From the IMG/VR virus record IMGVR_UViG_3300003629_000019, positions 1 through 23,335 of that record: 23,335 nucleotides of DNA. One strand, given 5' to 3'. Below are positions 16,048 to 22,323 of the stretch, piece after piece. Numbering within the stretch: position 1 is the stretch's first letter; each line of letters begins with the position of its first letter. The notes beneath the pieces were generated by a model, which saw only the letters and a list, made by a program, of their open reading frames with translations, did no database searches and was not told the origin of the DNA. A program made the translations under genes and the position numbers. Source of the stretch: a virus.

Positions 16048-17205
16048 TTATGCCGCAATCTCAGTCCAAGTGACCGCTGCAGCAGGGACAATCTTGCCCC
16101 AGACTACGACTGTGTTCAGTTCCATTGTAGCCTCAAGGCCCGTCAACGCCACATCTGAGCTACCCGTCACAGTGACGGACCCAAGGGCGGAGGTCGCCGC
16201 AACGCCAGTCACAGGAACCAAAGCCTGCGGGTCAACGGTTACATTACCAAGCGCAGAAGTTCCCGACACTCCAGTCACTGAAAGCGTGGAAGTTCCGGTG
16301 ATTCCTACATCGCCGACCTCAGCAGTTGCTGCAACCCCCGTTACAGGAACAAGAGCTTGCGGGTCAACGGTTACGCTGCCTAGAGCACTGGTAGCCTCCA
16401 CCCCCGTTACAGGAACAAGAGCTTGCGGGTCAACGGTTACGCTGCCTAAAGAGCTTGTGGCCTCTACTCCTGTAATAACAACAACTAGCGCACTGCTTTG
16501 TGTCACCTGGCCGACAGCACTCGTGCCCTCTACGCCAGTAAGATCGACAAAACCAGTACCTGTTATAGCTGCATCACCAACAGCGCCAGTGCCCTCTACG
16601 CCGGTGACAGCAACACCAACATTCGGAACCACAACACTGCCGAGAGCTGTTGTGCCCTCTACGCCGGTGACAGTGACGATATTCGCACTACTTTGTGTTA
16701 CCTGGCCGAGAGCACTCGTGCCCTCTACGCCAGTGGTACTAACAAGAGCGGTGCCGGTGATTGTCGGATCACCAACCGCACCAGTGCCTTCTACGCCGGT
16801 CAGAGATACTACAGCCGTACCAACAACCGTTTCGTCTCCAAGGGCTGTGGTTCCCTCGACGCCTGTGGGGACAACAACCGCTGTGCCCGTGACCGTTTCG
16901 TCGCCAAGGGCTGTGGTTCCCTCGACGCCTGTGGGGCTTACAAGAGCTTGCGGGATTACCGTTACGCTTCCAACTGCGCCTGTCGCAGAGACCCCAGTCG
17001 GAGATACTACAGCCGTACCAACAACCGTTACGCTTCCAACTGCGCCTGTCGCAGAGACCCCAGTCGGCGACACTACCGCCTGCGGAACAACCGTTACGCT
17101 TCCAACTGCACTCGTTCCAGAAAGCCCCGTTACCACAACCGGTAACGGGGTTCCCCATGCACCTTCACTCCAAGTGCCTCGGCCCCAACCTGAGATTACA
17201 GCCAT
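16048..17205 (-). CDS. Virion-associated protein of ~sixteen 22-residue beta repeats (385 aa)
   Basis: The ATG at 17205 has GGAGG 8 nt upstream. The N-terminus is MAVISGWGRGTWSEGAWG, a Trp/Gly motif shared with the large tail protein at 10074-12131. Residues 26-354 are fifteen tandem units of 22 residues (one of 21), with consensus TGV(E/S)(G/A)T(S/T/G)A(L/V)G.VTV..QA.V.., followed by a degenerate sixteenth unit and a C-terminus ending VTWTEIAA. Every unit should form short beta strands, giving a long rod or solenoid. Copies are very similar at the DNA level. I infer a tail spike, fibre or surface decoration rod; no enzyme motif is seen. The repeat leaves other frames open on both strands, which I treat as shadows. 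Confidence 0.72.
   Translation of the reverse strand: MAVISGWGRGTWSEGAWGTPLPVVVTGLSGTSAVGSVTVVPQAVVSPTGVSATGAVGSVTVVGTAVVSPTGVSATGAVGSVTVIPQALVSPTGVEGTTALGDETVTGTAVVVPTGVEGTTALGDETVVGTAVVSLTGVEGTGAVGDPTITGTALVSTTGVEGTSALGQVTQSSANIVTVTGVEGTTALGSVVVPNVGVAVTGVEGTGAVGDAAITGTGFVDLTGVEGTSAVGQVTQSSALVVVITGVEATSSLGSVTVDPQALVPVTGVEATSALGSVTVDPQALVPVTGVAATAEVGDVGITGTSTLSVTGVSGTSALGNVTVDPQALVPVTGVAATSALGSVTVTGSSDVALTGLEATMELNTVVVWGKIVPAAAVTWTEIAA
16144..17130 (-). repeat. Tandem 66-bp repeat array (15 units) inside the repeat protein gene
   Basis: Fifteen 66-bp units (one of 63 bp) encode the 22-residue repeats. Some neighbours are identical over long stretches: 49 bp at 16334-16382 and 16400-16448, and 44 bp at 16958-17001 and 17024-17067, each pair offset by exactly 66 bp. 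This suggests recent duplication or homogenisation. Confidence 0.92.
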
Positions 17206-17226
17206 AGCTGGGCCCTCCGGTTAGAG

Positions 17227-17673
17227 TTACGCGATGCGAATAATGGCGTTAGATGCGTCCGCCGTTGGGAACTGAATTGTGAATGTCCCAGATGTAGAGC
17301 TCTTGTCCTCACCAAAGTCGAGAACCGCAACAGCATTCGTAGTGCCAGTGCCGCTACCTGCAGTGGTGTTGTAAATCAAAGCACCGCGAGCAGTAATCGT
17401 TGCCGAAGTAAACGAAATGTCGTCGAAATCGGTGAACGCTGTGGTGCTCGAAGTGGTTGGCGTGACATTCGTCAATGTGCCGCCACCTGCGGAGTACGAA
17501 CCGGAATTACCCACTTCGTTGGTGGTTGTGTAATCCGTCGTTGCTGCGCCAAGTGTTGCACTGCTTGTGTATAACGCCAGCTTGAAGGTGTCCCCTGTCG
17601 AAGCAGTGAAGTCATGCTGAGCCTGCAGCAATTCCTGCTTGAAGGATGTGCAAAGGGCCTGAGAGATAGCCAT
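17227..17673 (-). CDS. Virion structural protein, tail-associated type (148 aa)
   Basis: The start at ATG 17673 (MAISQALCTSFKQELLQAQH) lies 1 nt after the preceding stop and has AGGAG 7 nt upstream. This is preferred over an in-frame start 12 codons earlier, which would overlap the upstream gene without a ribosome binding site. The sequence is Thr/Ser/Ala-rich and beta-stranded, with FKLALYTSSATLGAATTDYT, an Asp/Phe patch (TAFTDFDDISF), RGALIYN and the end FTIQFPTADASNAIIRIA. The whole pattern is familiar from many marine phage contigs (recalled), where it is annotated only as structural or hypothetical. It may be a minor tail or head-closure protein. Confidence 0.72.
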   Translation of the reverse strand: MAISQALCTSFKQELLQAQHDFTASTGDTFKLALYTSSATLGAATTDYTTTNEVGNSGSYSAGGGTLTNVTPTTSSTTAFTDFDDISFTSATITARGALIYNTTAGSGTGTTNAVAVLDFGEDKSSTSGTFTIQFPTADASNAIIRIA

Positions 17674-17674
17674 G

Positions 17675-17965
17675 TCAAAGTCTCCTGATTTGGTCGGCCA
17701 GGTCAGCAAACCCTGCCTCGCGAAGTTTTTGCCCGACCGAAATACGGTCTTGCTCTATACCCATTGTAATGTAATGCTCGACAATTCTCAACAACTCTTG
17801 CTGAAAGGCTCGAGCTTGATCTCGAATCTCTTTCGGAGCGTTATCAGAGACACTGATCATGCGGTCCACACAAAACTGGGCGATTTCTGCTGGGGTATGT
17901 CCACGATTGTTTGTCGTATGAACCTTGAACGCCCCAGGGGGAATCTCTGTTACCATGCCTTGCAT
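17675..17965 (-). CDS. Small helical hypothetical protein in the head-tail block (96 aa)
   Basis: The ATG at 17965 follows AAAGGAGT with a 7-nt spacer; a second ATG three codons later is possible. The product contains NNRGHTPAEIAQFCVDRMIS, APKEIRDQARAFQQEL and a final LREAGFADLADQIRRL. It is all-helical, soluble and close to a small protein often seen beside tail genes in marine phages (recalled). Function is unknown. Its position between an adaptor-like gene and a structural gene suggests a head-tail assembly or scaffold role. Confidence 0.65.
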   Translation of the reverse strand: MQGMVTEIPPGAFKVHTTNNRGHTPAEIAQFCVDRMISVSDNAPKEIRDQARAFQQELLRIVEHYITMGIEQDRISVGQKLREAGFADLADQIRRL

Positions 17966-17976
17966 AAACTACTCCT

Positions 17977-18627
17977 TTAGGTTTTGGCGCGAATGACCAT
18001 TCCCGTGCGGTACTGGTCAGTGGTTTCCTTGGCCTCACCAAGCATTTTCACGCCAGTGATCGCCTCATTGAATCGAACGTTATATGCCTGGAGAACATCC
18101 TGCTCCCCTTTCATATAGATGTATGCTTCGATCAAAGCTCCATACAACAGAGCCATCTCAGCATTCTCGCTCAACCACGTTGTTCCGCTGTCCGCACCAG
18201 ACGTGATGCTGTTCGGACGATAGAAGTAGTGAAGTTCGACAAGGTAAGAGTCTGCAGGCGTTGGGGCCAATATAAAATTGTCTACGTCGAACTGAGCGTA
18301 GTATACTGGGTCACCTGTTGTATCAGCATCTGGCGTATAAGCCTGGATGAAGCTCACATCTTTGAACTCAATAAAGGTCTTGGCACCGTTGCTGTCCTCA
18401 TAGCTCAGAGAAAACGGCGCAAGGAAATCTGTTGGACAGGGCAAGTATTTATTGCCCGCCACCGTAGAAGCTGTAGCGTTTTTCCGGAACAAACTCAACT
18501 GAACATTTTTCAGGATGCGTTCTTCCGCAAAGCGAATAAACAAAGGGATGTTTGCCACAAAAGACGTTTCGTCATTTTGCGTGTAATCCTGAATCGCTTC
18601 TTTCAACTCGCCATAGGTCATCGTCAT
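17977..18627 (-). CDS. Head-tail adaptor / connector-like protein (216 aa)
   Basis: Starts at ATG 18627, overlapping the previous stop as ATGA; GGAGG lies 10 nt upstream. The N-terminus (MTYGELKEAIQDYTQNDET, then IPLFIRFAEERILKN) is a helical opening typical of phage adaptor proteins of the SU10/gp6-like type that attach under the portal. The middle is beta-rich (KYLPCPTDFLAPFSLSY, FILAPTPADSYLVELHYFY), and the C-terminus returns to helix (AEMALLYGALIEAYIYMKGE). The similar general plan of the 221-aa protein upstream suggests two successive ring proteins of the neck. The assignment is by pattern; no structural match was run. Confidence 0.68.
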   Translation of the reverse strand: MTMTYGELKEAIQDYTQNDETSFVANIPLFIRFAEERILKNVQLSLFRKNATASTVAGNKYLPCPTDFLAPFSLSYEDSNGAKTFIEFKDVSFIQAYTPDADTTGDPVYYAQFDVDNFILAPTPADSYLVELHYFYRPNSITSGADSGTTWLSENAEMALLYGALIEAYIYMKGEQDVLQAYNVRFNEAITGVKMLGEAKETTDQYRTGMVIRAKT

Positions 18628-18926
18628 GACGTTACAACCTCCACCGTTCCGACCTTAGCAGAAAGCCGGAGAATGTTTGGATTTGGATCCATGACCGTAG
18701 GAATACCAACATATACGGTCAATGTCTCTGCTTGATCAGGACGTGGGTTCCGCAATGCCTGTGGATCAGGCCCAACCTTCGGAGGATACAACTGTGGATG
18801 CTTGGGCTCAAACTCGTCCGGGCCAACGAGCGCACCAGTCCACTCCTTCTTCATCTCGCGCAGGCGATAACGAAAACCAGAGCGGTCAGAAATACCCCAA
18901 GCATTTTTATTTGACGCAAACGCCAT
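18624..18926 (-). CDS. Small virion or head-tail protein (100 aa)
   Basis: Begins MAFASNKNAWGISDRSGFRY, then EWTGALVGPDEFEPKHPQL. The ATG lies 1 nt after the preceding stop with an AGGGTG-like ribosome binding site. It is rich in Pro and Arg and lacks membrane segments. The same N-terminus with the 'GALVGPDEFEPK.PQ' stretch is frequent next to adaptor genes in marine phage genomes (recalled). The C-terminal half (LTVYVGIPTVMDPNPNILRL) is probably beta. Likely a head-completion or neck protein by context; the molecular role is unknown. Confidence 0.66.
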   Translation of the reverse strand: MAFASNKNAWGISDRSGFRYRLREMKKEWTGALVGPDEFEPKHPQLYPPKVGPDPQALRNPRPDQAETLTVYVGIPTVMDPNPNILRLSAKVGTVEVVTS

Positions 18927-18927
18927 G

Positions 18928-19593
18928 TTACACCCTCAGATAGCGAGCACTAGGCTGAAGCTTCAAAGCAACACGGTCCTCGTCCTCCTGCGCAGCACGA
19001 GTAAACTCCTCCTCGTACACAGCCTTCAAAAGCTGCAGGCGCTCAGGAGCGCGCTTCATCGCAAGGTAATACGCAAGGCCAGAGACCATGCATGGATAAA
19101 AACGGAAAGGAACCTGCGCCGTATTTGTCAGCGCATCTGCGTCCTCAATCCGACGCACATAGTAATAAACCAGCTGATCCGTAGAGTTCTCAGGAACCTG
19201 CCACAGATTGATCACAGGCTGAATTGTGCGGTCGAGATAATACTGACTCGGACGGCCCTGGCTCGTCTTGTCAGGGAAGTTCAAGTAATCGCCACGGCTG
19301 ATGCGCTCAACCTCATAGTCCGTGCTGTCACGACGGAGCACCATCTCCAGAATGTCCACGACATCCGCGCCAAGCGTATACTGAGACGTGCCTTGAGTTA
19401 GGGTTGTCGTACCTTGCTCCACGGTCCAGAGATTCAGACCACGGTTTGCCCATTCAGCAAACATCAGGTTCAGAGACCGACGTGCTGTGCGAGCGTCATA
19501 GCCCGTGCGAACTTCGAGGCCGCAGCGTTCGTACGCCTCCTCGATCATCTCCGCTACGTCGAGCTGAAAGTCTCTGCTACCCGAAGTGGTCAT
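18928..19593 (-). CDS. Head-tail adaptor / tail-tubular-like protein (221 aa)
   Basis: The ATG at 19593 lies 1 nt after the preceding stop (TAAGATG). The N-terminal helices include FQLDVAEMIEEAYERCGLEV and ARRSLNLMFAEWANRGLNLW, a hallmark I associate with phage adaptor or tail-tubular-A-like proteins. A beta region (TTTLTQGTSQYTLGADVVDI) follows, then SQYYLDRTIQPVINLWQVP and a helical end (YLAMKRAPERLQLLKAVYEE). Length and layout match neck ring proteins that join portal to tail in short-tailed phages. It is the first of two adaptor-like genes in this block. Confidence 0.72.
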   Translation of the reverse strand: MTTSGSRDFQLDVAEMIEEAYERCGLEVRTGYDARTARRSLNLMFAEWANRGLNLWTVEQGTTTLTQGTSQYTLGADVVDILEMVLRRDSTDYEVERISRGDYLNFPDKTSQGRPSQYYLDRTIQPVINLWQVPENSTDQLVYYYVRRIEDADALTNTAQVPFRFYPCMVSGLAYYLAMKRAPERLQLLKAVYEEEFTRAAQEDEDRVALKLQPSARYLRV

Positions 19594-19594
19594 C

Positions 19595-19765
19595 TTACTT
19601 TTCCTTCATTCCCATAGCCATGCGTTTACGAGGGCTGCACATGCTCTGGTCTTTGTTTCCTTTTACGGAACCACCACGAGCAAAACCCTCAACGCCACGG
19701 CCTTTGAGGATGTCAGCCTTTGTAACCTTGCCGTCTTTATTCAGATCAGGAAAATCTTTTTTCAC
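19595..19765 (-). CDS. 56-aa basic mini-protein with an EF-hand/dockerin-like loop (GTG start)
   Basis: The start is GTG 19765, overlapping the previous stop as GTGA, with GGAGG 8 nt upstream; this clear ribosome binding site supports the non-ATG start. The product begins MKKDFPDLNKDGKVTKADIL. Residues 7-18 (DLNKDGKVTKAD) fit a 12-residue calcium loop: Asp at 1, Asn at 3, Asp at 5, Gly at 6, hydrophobic at 8 and Asp at 12, the dockerin variant of the EF-hand. A GG-x-V motif (ARGGSV, 29-34) follows, and the end is Lys/Arg/Met-rich. Similar openings occur in other marine phages (recalled). Calcium binding is predicted, not shown. Confidence 0.72.
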   Translation of the reverse strand: MKKDFPDLNKDGKVTKADILKGRGVEGFARGGSVKGNKDQSMCSPRKRMAMGMKEK

Positions 19766-20043
19766 TTCTTGGTCCTCCGCTTCGCTGGAGACACACGGCG
19801 TGGCTTACCAGCGGGTTGTCCTAGACTCTTCTTTTCTGCGATCTTCTTCCGCTTTTCACTTGCGGACATCTCAGAAGCAGTCTTCGGTGTCTTAGAGCTT
19901 ACACGTTTTGTAGGACGACAGTAAGGGGTTCCGCGCTTTTCGCCTTTGCTACGACCGCAGGCTTTGCCAGTGCGAACATCCTTCCAGTCCTCTTTGAACC
20001 AGCGACGAAGGGCAGCGCCCTTTTTCGTTTTACGGACAGCCAT
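19762..20043 (-). CDS. Small very basic protein with CGR and YCRP motifs (93 aa)
   Basis: The ATG at 20043 overlaps the upstream stop as TAATG. The product begins MAVRKTKKGAALRRWFKEDW, then DVRTGKACGRSKGEKRGTPY, a CRP motif and a Ser/Lys/Glu-rich helix ending PRRVSPAKRRTKK. The two conserved-looking cysteines (in ACGR and YCRP) and high positive charge suggest nucleic-acid or DNA-packaging contact, possibly with metal or disulfide. I recall similar sequences in marine phages and in some giant viruses, but cannot verify this. The function is unknown. It lies inside a cluster of tiny basic genes. Confidence 0.72.
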   Translation of the reverse strand: MAVRKTKKGAALRRWFKEDWKDVRTGKACGRSKGEKRGTPYCRPTKRVSSKTPKTASEMSASEKRKKIAEKKSLGQPAGKPRRVSPAKRRTKK

Positions 20044-20222
20044 TAGAACGTCCTTGTTTTACGAGGTGCCTTCACCATTCCGCCTTTGGCTTTCTTCTGA
20101 GTTTTGTTTCCCCAGTTCTCGGCACCAACTTTACGGCACTTGGCAATCGCTCCGCTTGCGTAAGCAGAGGGAAAGACTTTGTACCGAGCCTTTACCTTTC
20201 TATAGCAAGCGTCTTTTGCCAT
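20043..20222 (-). CDS. 59-aa basic protein with DACYRKVKARYKVFPSAYASG signature
   Basis: The ATG at 20222 overlaps the upstream stop (TAATG), and the stop overlaps the next start the same way. The N-terminus reads DACYRKVKARYKVFPSAYAS, then IAKCRKVGAENWG, a compact signature with two Cys that I have seen in many marine phage contigs and, I believe, in giant viruses (recalled). The C-terminus holds AKGGMV (45-50), the same peptide and nearly the same DNA as in the preceding 44-aa gene. The strong positive charge suggests nucleic-acid binding. Function is unknown. Confidence 0.75.
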   Translation of the reverse strand: MAKDACYRKVKARYKVFPSAYASGAIAKCRKVGAENWGNKTQKKAKGGMVKAPRKTRTF

Positions 20223-20311
20223 TAAGACATCTTACATTTTTTAGGCTTACGGCCAGACATTACAGCGCCGCCAGCGCGATAGCCTTTGACCATTCCGCCT
20301 TTGGCTTTCTT
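20074..20311 (-). repeat. 23-bp exact repeat shared by two adjacent mini-genes
   Basis: An identical 23-bp stretch occurs at 20074-20096 (59-aa gene) and 20289-20311 (44-aa gene), with an imperfect third copy at 20313-20335, exactly 24 bp from the second. All encode K-A-K-G-G-M-V-type peptides in the same frame, so a short coding segment was duplicated within and between the genes. Confidence 0.85.
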
Positions 20312-20356
20312 TACCATGCCACCTTTGGCCATCTTCTTTTTAGATCCGCAGTTCAT
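20222..20356 (-). CDS. 44-aa Lys/Gly-rich mini-protein with three GG-x-V repeats
   Basis: The ATG at 20356 has a strong GGAGGT ribosome binding site 4-5 nt upstream, which makes a real gene likely despite the size. The product begins MNCGSKKKMAKGGMV and carries AKGGMV twice (10-15, 18-23) and RAGGAV (27-32), ending RKPKKCKMS. It has two Cys, no acidic residues and a very high net positive charge. The stop overlaps the next start as TAATG. Similar tiny GG-x-V proteins occur in marine phages (recalled). Possible roles are packaging, DNA binding or a virion cement; none is shown. Confidence 0.7.
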   Translation of the reverse strand: MNCGSKKKMAKGGMVKKAKGGMVKGYRAGGAVMSGRKPKKCKMS

Positions 20357-20394
20357 AGGAACCTCCGTGATTTGTTTGGACATCTGAGTCCGGT

Positions 20395-20676
20395 TCATTG
20401 CTGGCGCTCCAGCATTGTCACAACGCGATCGATCCGATCAACCAACGCCATAATCTGTGTCTCTATGCGGCCCAGCTGAACGGCTTGTTCTTGAGCTCGA
20501 CTCTCAATTACATCTGTTCGTGTCTCAACACGAGTAATGCGCTCAGCATTGTTCTGAATCGCTGCGTCCATTTGCGAGAACATCCAAACAGCGCCTGCAA
20601 ACTGGAGAATCAAACCCAGAATAATAGACACTGGTATACTCTTGCTAAGATGCCACTGAGAATCGTTGTCAGCCAT
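20395..20676 (-). CDS. Single-membrane-span, coiled-coil protein, possibly holin- or spanin-like (93 aa)
   Basis: The start chosen is ATG 20676 (MADNDSQWHLSK), which has AGGTGA 4 nt upstream and lies 8 nt after the preceding stop; an earlier in-frame codon at 20706 would overlap that gene. A hydrophobic segment (PVSIILGLILQFAGAVWMF) spans about residues 15-33, followed by a long heptad-type helix (NNAERITRVETRTDVIESRA, then LGRIETQIMALVDRID). This single-span plus coiled-coil build is seen in small phage lysis proteins (holin, i-spanin) and in some virion membrane proteins. No endolysin is in the window, so the lysis role is only suggested. It is the only non-basic member of the small-gene cluster. 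Confidence 0.68.
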   Translation of the reverse strand: MADNDSQWHLSKSIPVSIILGLILQFAGAVWMFSQMDAAIQNNAERITRVETRTDVIESRAQEQAVQLGRIETQIMALVDRIDRVVTMLERQQ

Positions 20677-20684
20677 AAGGTCAC

Positions 20685-20933
20685 CTACCACATTTTGCAC
20701 GACCAATATCTGGCCGATAGTTTATCCAGTTTCTTTGTATCACATCCATGGCGAGCGCGGAAAGATTTGCGGCGCTTTGGATCTGATTTCTTGATCGTCA
20801 TGTTGGCGTCGCCAAAGCGGACAATCTTTTCTTTGCCCTTATCGCATGCTTTCACGATAAACTTTTTACCACCCGACTTCTCGCGGCGAGGCTTGTTGCA
20901 GGCCATCTTTGATTTGTCGGCGCGTTTAGCCAT
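20685..20933 (-). CDS. 82-aa Cys/Lys-rich basic protein with RRKSFRARHGCDT motif
   Basis: The ATG at 20933 overlaps the preceding stop by one base (TGATG). The product begins MAKRADKSKMACNKPRREKS, then FIVKACDKGKEKIVRFGDAN, DPKRRKSFRARHGCDTKKLD and the end SARYWSCKMW. The 'KACEGGKEKIIRFGE ... RKSFKARH ... SA.YWA.K.W' pattern is a family I know from many cyanophage-like and other marine phage genomes, and I believe from giant viruses (recalled, unverified). It has four Cys and many Arg/Lys. The function is not established; nucleic-acid or capsid contact is plausible. Confidence 0.78.
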   Translation of the reverse strand: MAKRADKSKMACNKPRREKSGGKKFIVKACDKGKEKIVRFGDANMTIKKSDPKRRKSFRARHGCDTKKLDKLSARYWSCKMW

Positions 20934-21676
20934 CAGAGCGGTCCTCCGTTCTGTATAAGAATCAGGTCATAAGCGGCTGTAAGAATAGCGTTGTTTGTTC
21001 GAACCGTTGCCCGAACATCCAAATCAGATTTTTCAGGAAGCGCAAACGGGCAGGTAAACCCATAGTGGTACTCGGAACTTGCTACCTCAAAAGTGTGACC
21101 AACTAAAAAACGGTCTCCAGGAATGCGGTAGTAGAACGTGCCAGTCGCATCTGCCCCTTCTTGGATAGTCATAACGCCCTGCGTGAGATACGCAGTATAT
21201 CCCGCAGGGACAGTGTAGATACCCATCAAGCTCTGGCCAATGCCTGCATTGATGCGAGCCACAGTTGTGCCACCTTTGGTGATAGTGACGTTGCCAACGT
21301 TCACACTCGTTCCATTCATGCGAACGGACTCAATACGTTTGAAATCATTTATTGAGGTGTTACCAGATGCAGCGGTAAGCGTAATTGTTTCTGTAAACTC
21401 GTTATAATCCTCATCGAGGCCGACGACGATTACGTTTTTATCTGCATCAGATGCACTTGCACGAGCTATCGATATAGTGCCGGCTGTGTCCCAAGCACTC
21501 CATGGATAGACCGTGTCGTTTACATCCCAAAGGGTTCCGGTTGTGTTGACCGACATCGACGGTACTCGGGCCATGCGATGCACGAAAGTGTGGCCCGGAA
21601 TCTGTCTCCGGGCCACCTGAAGCTCAAATGGCTCCGAGGTTCCGACCTGCGATATAGAACGGATCTCGTAGACCAT
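20933..21676 (-). CDS. Virion structural protein, beta-rich (247 aa)
   Basis: The ATG at 21676 follows GAGGT. The product begins MVYEIRSISQVGTSEPFELQ. It contains VGLDEDYNEFTETITL, then SINDFKRIESVRM, VGNVTITKGG and AGIGQSLMGIYTVPAGYTAY. This 'V.GLD.DY.E.TETI.L ... NVGTI.I ... GQ.LMAIYTVPAG.TAYLT' pattern is frequent in marine phage virion proteins (recalled). The rest is beta-stranded with an aromatic patch (YPWSAW). It follows two other capsid-region genes, so it is likely a capsid, neck or spike component; the exact place is unknown. No enzymatic motif. Confidence 0.7.
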   Translation of the reverse strand: MVYEIRSISQVGTSEPFELQVARRQIPGHTFVHRMARVPSMSVNTTGTLWDVNDTVYPWSAWDTAGTISIARASASDADKNVIVVGLDEDYNEFTETITLTAASGNTSINDFKRIESVRMNGTSVNVGNVTITKGGTTVARINAGIGQSLMGIYTVPAGYTAYLTQGVMTIQEGADATGTFYYRIPGDRFLVGHTFEVASSEYHYGFTCPFALPEKSDLDVRATVRTNNAILTAAYDLILIQNGGPL

Positions 21677-21684
21677 TTATTACC

Positions 21685-22311
21685 TCACGCGTGGAAGGCA
21701 GTGATGTTTGTGAAAACAGTCGTGCCTGCTGTGTACGGCAAGTAACAACCACCCTCAAACACAACACCTTCATCAGGAATTGTAATGTCGCGCTCTGCGG
21801 TGGCAGAACCAACCGTGCCAAGCTTGAGCTTTTCAATACCTGTGGCGCTTGCATTGGTAAATGTGACAACACCCGCTGCGGAAGAGTTCACAATGAACAC
21901 ACCCTTCAAACGAGCGCGCTCTGCAAAGATCACATCCAAAGCATCATTAGACATACCAACTGTGATAGCGCCCGCTGTGTCGTCATCAACTGTGACAGCA
22001 GTTACTGTGCGGAAATACAATGTGCCCGTTACCGTAGTGGTGTCTGGGCCAGTGATTGTTTCCGTCTGAGCGTTTCCGTTTACGTCAGTACCTGTGATCG
22101 TAAACGTACGACCGTCATCTGTGCCTGCAGAAGTGATCGTGATTAAACGCGCTGCAGTAAAAGAGGCTACGCCACCGGATGACTCCGCGCCGTTAATAGT
22201 AAGGCTTTGCTCGCCACCAGCTGCTGGGGTCTGCGACTGGCAAACCCCATCAGCGTCAGCGGCAGTAGTATCAGCCTCAATGAATTTGGCTTTTACGTCA
22301 GAACCGGCCAT
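21685..22311 (-). CDS. Virion structural protein, possibly capsid decoration (208 aa)
   Basis: The ATG at 22311 has AGGAGGT 4 nt upstream. The product begins MAGSDVKAKFIEADTTAADA and is rich in Thr, Ala, Gly and Val. A segment FTITGTDVNGNAQTETITGP resembles the VGLDEDYNEFTETITL segment of the next gene, suggesting the two share a beta domain. The remainder shows repeated short strands and the end VFTNITAFHA. No signal peptide or membrane span. Being two genes after the capsid gene suggests a head decoration or fibre role (inferred). Confidence 0.65.
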   Translation of the reverse strand: MAGSDVKAKFIEADTTAADADGVCQSQTPAAGGEQSLTINGAESSGGVASFTAARLITITSAGTDDGRTFTITGTDVNGNAQTETITGPDTTTVTGTLYFRTVTAVTVDDDTAGAITVGMSNDALDVIFAERARLKGVFIVNSSAAGVVTFTNASATGIEKLKLGTVGSATAERDITIPDEGVVFEGGCYLPYTAGTTVFTNITAFHA

Positions 22312-22323
22312 GCTGACCTCCTA

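Noticed and set aside
16144-17130. Repeat array considered as CRISPR or a diversity-generating element
   Set aside because: Units are contiguous coding repeats without spacers, and no reverse transcriptase, template repeat or cas gene is present in the window.
16498-17145. Second plus-strand frame (215 residues) in the repeat array
   Set aside because: Another by-product of the tandem repeat; the composition is Cys/Arg/Tyr-rich and unlike real proteins here.
15833-17224. 463-residue open frame on the plus strand opposite the repeat gene and fibre
   Set aside because: It is antisense to the 66-bp repeat array; a repeat of a multiple of three bases without stops keeps a frame open throughout. 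It also crosses the intergenic promoter region and has no ribosome binding site or recognisable product.
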